Source: Candidatus Adiutrix sp. (GTDB taxonomy: Bacteria > Desulfobacterota > Desulfarculia > Adiutricales > Adiutricaceae). Taken from it: a stretch of DNA of 7,392 nt. The stretch covers positions 1-7,392 of the forward strand of contig JAITUX010000004.1 of NCBI GenBank assembly GCA_031286085.1, read 5' to 3'. Position numbers and translations under genes: made by a program. How positions within the stretch are numbered: position 1 is the first letter of the stretch; each line of letters starts with the position of its first letter. Shown one piece after another: positions 5,114 to 7,392 of this stretch. The notes under the pieces are model-generated. The model searched no databases, was not told the origin of the DNA, and saw nothing but the letters and a program-made list of their open reading frames with translations.

Positions 5114-6328
5114 TTAGTATAACCCGCTGAAATCGAAATCGAGTTCCGCCAGGCCGGCCAGGGCCCGGGGCGGGAGGACGGCTTTTTCCGCCAGGGCCCG
5201 GGCCAGTTCCAGGTTGCCCTTGGCGCTCCCCACGTTGGTGAAGCCGGCCAGCCGGCCTTCCGCGTCCACCACCACCTTGCGGTAAACCTCGTCATTTTCG
5301 GCTTCGATGCCTTTGAGGCGGCCTTCGGGGTCCAGGTCGCCGGCGGCGGTCAGCTCCACGCCGGCCACCTTCAAGGTGTTGGAGGGGGGGGCGGGCGCGA
5401 ATTTCCGGCGTTCCTCCGGGTTTCGGGCCGCCAGGTTGGCCCCGGCCACGAGGCCCTGGGCCTGGGCGGTGGTCCAGAGGCCGCCCGCGGCCCCGGGGAA
5501 CTGGGCGCAGTCGCCGGCGGCATAGACGTCCGGGGCGCTGGTTTCCAGGTATTCGTCCACCACGATGGCCCGGTCGGTGGCGAGGCCCAGGGCGGCGGCC
5601 AGGGCCAGGTTGGGGTTGACCCCGGCCGAGATGATCACCAGGCCGGCTTCCAGGGCGCGGCCGTCTTTCAACACCACGCTTTCCACCTGACGGAAGCCTT
5701 CCAGGCGGGCCGCCTGGGTCTGGAGTTCAAAATCCAGGCCCGCGGCCGCAAGTTTCCGGCGCAAGAGGGCCGCCCCCCGCGGCGTGGTCTGGCGGGGCAG
5801 AACCCGGTCGCCCATTTCCAGCACGGTTATGCCCAGGCCCCGCTTGGCCAGGGCCAGGCCGGTCTCCAGGCCCAGAAGCCCCCCGCCGATGATTACGGCC
5901 CGTTTTTTGTCCTTGACGGCCAGGGACAGGGTCCAGGCGTCGTTCAGGCTGCGGACGGCGAAGACGTTCTCCAGCCGGTCGCCCGGCAGGGGCGGGCGGT
6001 TGGCCTCGGCGCCCACGGCCAGGAGCAGGCGGTCGTAGGTCTGGCGGCTGCCGGTGGAACCGCGGATGGTGCGCGAGGAAAGGTCCATATCCACCATTTT
6101 TTCGCCTATCCGCAAATCCAGCCGGAGCTCGTCATACCAGCCTTTGGGGTGGACGTAAACCTGGTCCGGGGCCAAATCGCCGGAAACGACCTCCGGCAGG
6201 CGCGGACGGTAGTAGAAGAGGTTCCTCTCCTGGCTGAAAATGGTGATATAGGCCTTGGGGTTGAGCCGGCGGGCCGTTTCGGCCGCCGTGGCCCCGGCCA
6301 CGCCCAGGCCGGCGATGACTATGTTCAT
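5114..6328 (-). CDS. FAD-dependent NAD(P)H oxidoreductase (rubredoxin-reductase / NirB-N-terminal type)
   Basis: This is a cytoplasmic class-I pyridine nucleotide-disulfide oxidoreductase-fold flavoprotein, moving electrons from NAD(P)H through FAD to an unknown acceptor. The 404 residues show an FAD dinucleotide motif GLGVAGATAAE (Gly7, Gly9, Gly12), then FYYRPRLPEVVSG (38-50), as in NADH:rubredoxin reductase and the NirB N-terminus. A second Rossmann motif IIGGGLLGLETG (146-157) follows, with acidic Glu171 at the end of the next strand, which suggests NADH preference. The second FAD motif is VYAAGDCAQF (268-277). No redox-active CxxC is visible, so a thioredoxin-reductase role is unlikely. 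A roughly 100-residue C-terminal domain (about 305-404) is typical of this branch. ATG at 6328 has GGAAAG upstream. greA lies 80 bp upstream on the same strand; no rubredoxin or nitrite-reductase partner is in view. Confidence 0.87.
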   Translation of the reverse strand: MNIVIAGLGVAGATAAETARRLNPKAYITIFSQERNLFYYRPRLPEVVSGDLAPDQVYVHPKGWYDELRLDLRIGEKMVDMDLSSRTIRGSTGSRQTYDRLLLAVGAEANRPPLPGDRLENVFAVRSLNDAWTLSLAVKDKKRAVIIGGGLLGLETGLALAKRGLGITVLEMGDRVLPRQTTPRGAALLRRKLAAAGLDFELQTQAARLEGFRQVESVVLKDGRALEAGLVIISAGVNPNLALAAALGLATDRAIVVDEYLETSAPDVYAAGDCAQFPGAAGGLWTTAQAQGLVAGANLAARNPEERRKFAPAPPSNTLKVAGVELTAAGDLDPEGRLKGIEAENDEVYRKVVVDAEGRLAGFTNVGSAKGNLELARALAEKAVLPPRALAGLAELDFDFSGLY

Positions 6329-6367
6329 GGCGTTCTTTCCGGCCGGTCACGGCCGTGAGGGGCGGGC

Positions 6368-6395
6368 GGGCGCCCCCTTGTGGCAGGGGCCGCCT
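6368..6395 (-). terminator. GC-rich hairpin between greA and the oxidoreductase
   Basis: On - a stem of about ten pairs with one mismatch forms between ggcggcccct and agggggcgcc, with a 6-base loop, shortly after the greA stop. It lacks a U-tract. It may mark partial termination or the 3' end of greA mRNA. Support is structural only. Confidence 0.3.
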
Positions 6396-6408
6396 CCCGC
6401 GCGAGGGT

Positions 6409-6873
6409 TCATTTTATGGACACGATGACGTATTCGGCGACGCCCTTGGGCGCCTTGACCTTGACTTCGTCCCCGGCCTCCCGCCCCAGAAGGGCCTGGC
6501 CTATGGGGGTGGCTATGGAAATGCGGTTTTGTTCCGGGGCCGACTCGAAAGGTCCCACCAGGGTGTAGGTTCTCTCTTCGCCGGTGTCGGTGTTTTCCAA
6601 GGTCACGGTGGCCCCGAAGACGCAGCGGTCATAGGGGCCGTTTATTTTTTCGACCTGGCAGGAATTGATCTGGATCTGCAGTTCCGCTATGCGGCCCTCG
6701 ACAAAGCCCTGCCGTTCCTTGGCCGCGTGGTATTCGGCGTTTTCCGAAAGGTCGCCGTGGGCCCGGGCGTCCTCGATGGCCCGTATGACCCGGGGCCTTT
6801 CCTCCTTCAGCAGTCTGTCCAGTTCCTTTTTCAGCGCGTCCAGGCCTTGCTGGGTGATGGGCACCGTGTTCAT
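6409..6873 (-). CDS. greA: Transcription elongation factor GreA
   Basis: GreA enters the RNA polymerase secondary channel and stimulates cleavage of backtracked transcripts. The 154-residue protein (E. coli 158) has the N-terminal coiled coil (about 1-75), with the tip sequence GDLSENAEYHAAKERQ carrying the two acidic residues Asp41 and Glu44 needed for cleavage. The C-terminal FKBP-like domain (about 80-154) includes the YTLVGPFE and ISIATPIGQALLG strands. The start is ATG at 6873, because AGGAGA precedes it at proper distance and the protein then begins MNTVPITQQG as in the family. The frame is open to 7074, but the extra 67 residues are unlike GreA and overlap the promoter. An in-frame ATG at 6900 is less likely. 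The leader holds a terminator-like hairpin. Confidence 0.96.
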   Translation of the reverse strand: MNTVPITQQGLDALKKELDRLLKEERPRVIRAIEDARAHGDLSENAEYHAAKERQGFVEGRIAELQIQINSCQVEKINGPYDRCVFGATVTLENTDTGEERTYTLVGPFESAPEQNRISIATPIGQALLGREAGDEVKVKAPKGVAEYVIVSIK

Positions 6874-6891
6874 GGGCCGGTCTCCTGGCGG

Positions 6892-6923
6892 AAAAAACAT
6901 CGGCCCGCCCCAGGCAAGGGCCG
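6892..6923 (-). promoter_or_regulatory. Terminator-like hairpin in the greA leader (possible attenuator)
   Basis: On - the leader pairs CGGCCC (6923-6918) with GGGCCG (6906-6901), with an inner GCC/GGC pairing and a two-base bulge. Three bases later comes a T6 run (6897-6892). It lies between the promoter (-10 at 6985-6990) and the greA start, so it could end a fraction of transcripts at about 80 nt. E. coli greA is known to have an intrinsic terminator in its leader (GraL RNAs); equivalence here is inference. Confidence 0.45.
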
Positions 6924-6984
6924 GCCGGGAAAGTGCGTATTCAGTGGTGCGGGCGCGGGGACTCTTCGCCCCATTAATGGCTGA

Positions 6985-7013
6985 ATTATATATCAGGCGG
7001 CCGGACTTGTAAA
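6985..7013 (-). promoter_or_regulatory. Sigma-70 promoter for greA
   Basis: On - TTTACA (7013-7008), a 17-base spacer and a perfect TATAAT (6990-6985) make a near-consensus promoter. Transcription should start near 6978, giving a leader of about 105 bases that contains the terminator-like hairpin. The location also supports greA starting at 6873 rather than further upstream. Confidence 0.8.
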
Positions 7014-7111
7014 GGGCGGCCGGGGCCGGGGGAAAAGGCGGGCGGCCGATGGCCGAAAGCTCAAGTAAAGTCAAAGTAAATTCGGCAGGTTATAGGAGGG
7101 TGATTTTGGGC

Positions 7112-7141
7112 TTGTATTTTGGCTGAAAATGTTAATAATAT
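7112..7141 (+). promoter_or_regulatory. Possible sigma-70 promoter for the exported protein gene
   Basis: TTGTAT (7112-7117), an 18-base spacer and TAATAT (7136-7141) lie in a locally AT-rich stretch between the divergent greA promoter and the right-edge gene. It would produce a leader of about 85-90 bases. The match is moderate and the AT-rich tract offers alternative -10 registers. Confidence 0.4.
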
Positions 7142-7162
7142 ATGGCTGATAAGTAACCGAGA

Positions 7163-7190
7163 GGGGCCGGTCCCCCCAAGACCGGTCCCC
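7163..7190 (+). promoter_or_regulatory. Leader hairpin upstream of the exported protein gene
   Basis: GGGGCCGGTC (7163-7172) pairs with GACCGGTCCCC (7180-7190) over ten base pairs with a single bulged T, closing a 7-base loop of C5A2. No U-run follows, so it is not a standard terminator. It sits in the predicted 5' leader, 45 bases before the start codon. Its role is unknown; I recognise no known riboswitch. Confidence 0.4.
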
Positions 7191-7234
7191 AAATCTTTGG
7201 TTCAGCCGGCCAACTGTTTAGAGGTCCCGCCTAT

Positions 7235-7392
7235 ATGAATAGATACCTCCGGCCGCTTCACCCCGTCCTCCTTCTTATCCTGGCCCTCGGCTCCTTCGGC
7301 GCGGCCTCCCCCCTGGCGGCTCAGAACGACGGGCACAGGGTGGCGGTCATGCCTCTGAGCCTGTCGGTCGAAGGGGCGCAGCTGGAGCAGGT
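7235..7392 (+). CDS. Exported protein, N-terminal fragment (possible TolB-like N-terminal domain)
   Basis: The frame opens with ATG at 7235 and runs off the window after 52 codons. The first about 30 residues form a Sec signal peptide: a basic start (MNRYLR), a hydrophobic core (VLLLILALGSFGAA), and a likely cleavage after SPLAA before QN. The mature start has a strand HRVAVMPLSLSVEGAQLEQ, resembling the VAVLPF-type first strand of TolB-like N-terminal domains found in exported proteins of delta-proteobacteria. The match is short, so function is only suggested. GAGGT at 7221-7225 lies nine bases before the ATG. It is divergent from greA. The localisation call (exported) is stronger than the family call. 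Confidence 0.75.
   Translation, partial: MNRYLRPLHPVLLLILALGSFGAASPLAAQNDGHRVAVMPLSLSVEGAQLEQ

Noticed and set aside
6358..6373. A second CGGG-type run after greA
   Set aside because: It is noncoding and short, and such runs are expected at this base composition. It serves as a caution against over-reading the motB repeat.
6874..7074. A 67-residue N-terminal extension of greA in the open frame
   Set aside because: It overlaps the near-consensus promoter and the leader hairpin, is unlike GreA, and the ATG at 6873 has a proper ribosome site and the family start.

Overview
The window is GC-rich bacterial DNA (strong G/C preference at third codon positions) with ordinary chromosomal content. 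A polar-type flagellar regulatory layout (sigma-54 for basal-body genes, sigma-28 for the stator), a rubredoxin-reductase-like flavoprotein and an exported protein of a kind common in delta-proteobacteria suggest a motile member of Desulfobacterota or a relative. This assignment is inference from gene content; there is no rRNA or other marker.

Layout, left to right. (1) The 3' end of an N-acetylmuramidase-family (DUF3380-like) gene on + enters from the left edge. (2) trmL (tRNA wobble 2'-O-methyltransferase) lies on -, with a perfect hairpin across its stop codon. (3) Divergent from trmL is the + strand cluster flgB-flgC-fliE (proximal rod and MS ring-rod junction), preceded by a well-matched sigma-54 promoter and closed by a bidirectional intrinsic terminator. 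(4) Converging on that terminator from - are motA-motB (flagellar stator), preceded by a sigma-28-like promoter. (5) Further - strand genes are a HIT-family protein with its own near-consensus sigma-70 promoter, an FAD/NAD(P)H oxidoreductase, and greA with a near-consensus sigma-70 promoter and a terminator-like hairpin in its leader. (6) At the right edge, divergent from greA, starts a + strand gene for an exported protein, cut by the window end.

The five flagellar genes fit one cascade: sigma-54 drives early rod genes, and sigma-28 drives the stator after hook completion. The rod genes end after fliE with a terminator rather than continuing into fliF, so the MS ring and export genes must lie elsewhere.

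The most notable signal is in motB. Its reading frame stops at 2456, but codon usage shows that real coding sequence continues in the +1 frame to a TAA at 2368. The frames switch at a CGGG tetranucleotide repeat (2507-2521). Losing one repeat unit would fuse the frames into a 383-residue MotB. This is either slipped-strand variation, a fixed frameshift, ribosomal frameshifting or a sequence error. I see no CRISPR, insertion sequence, tRNA, rRNA or recognisable defence system.
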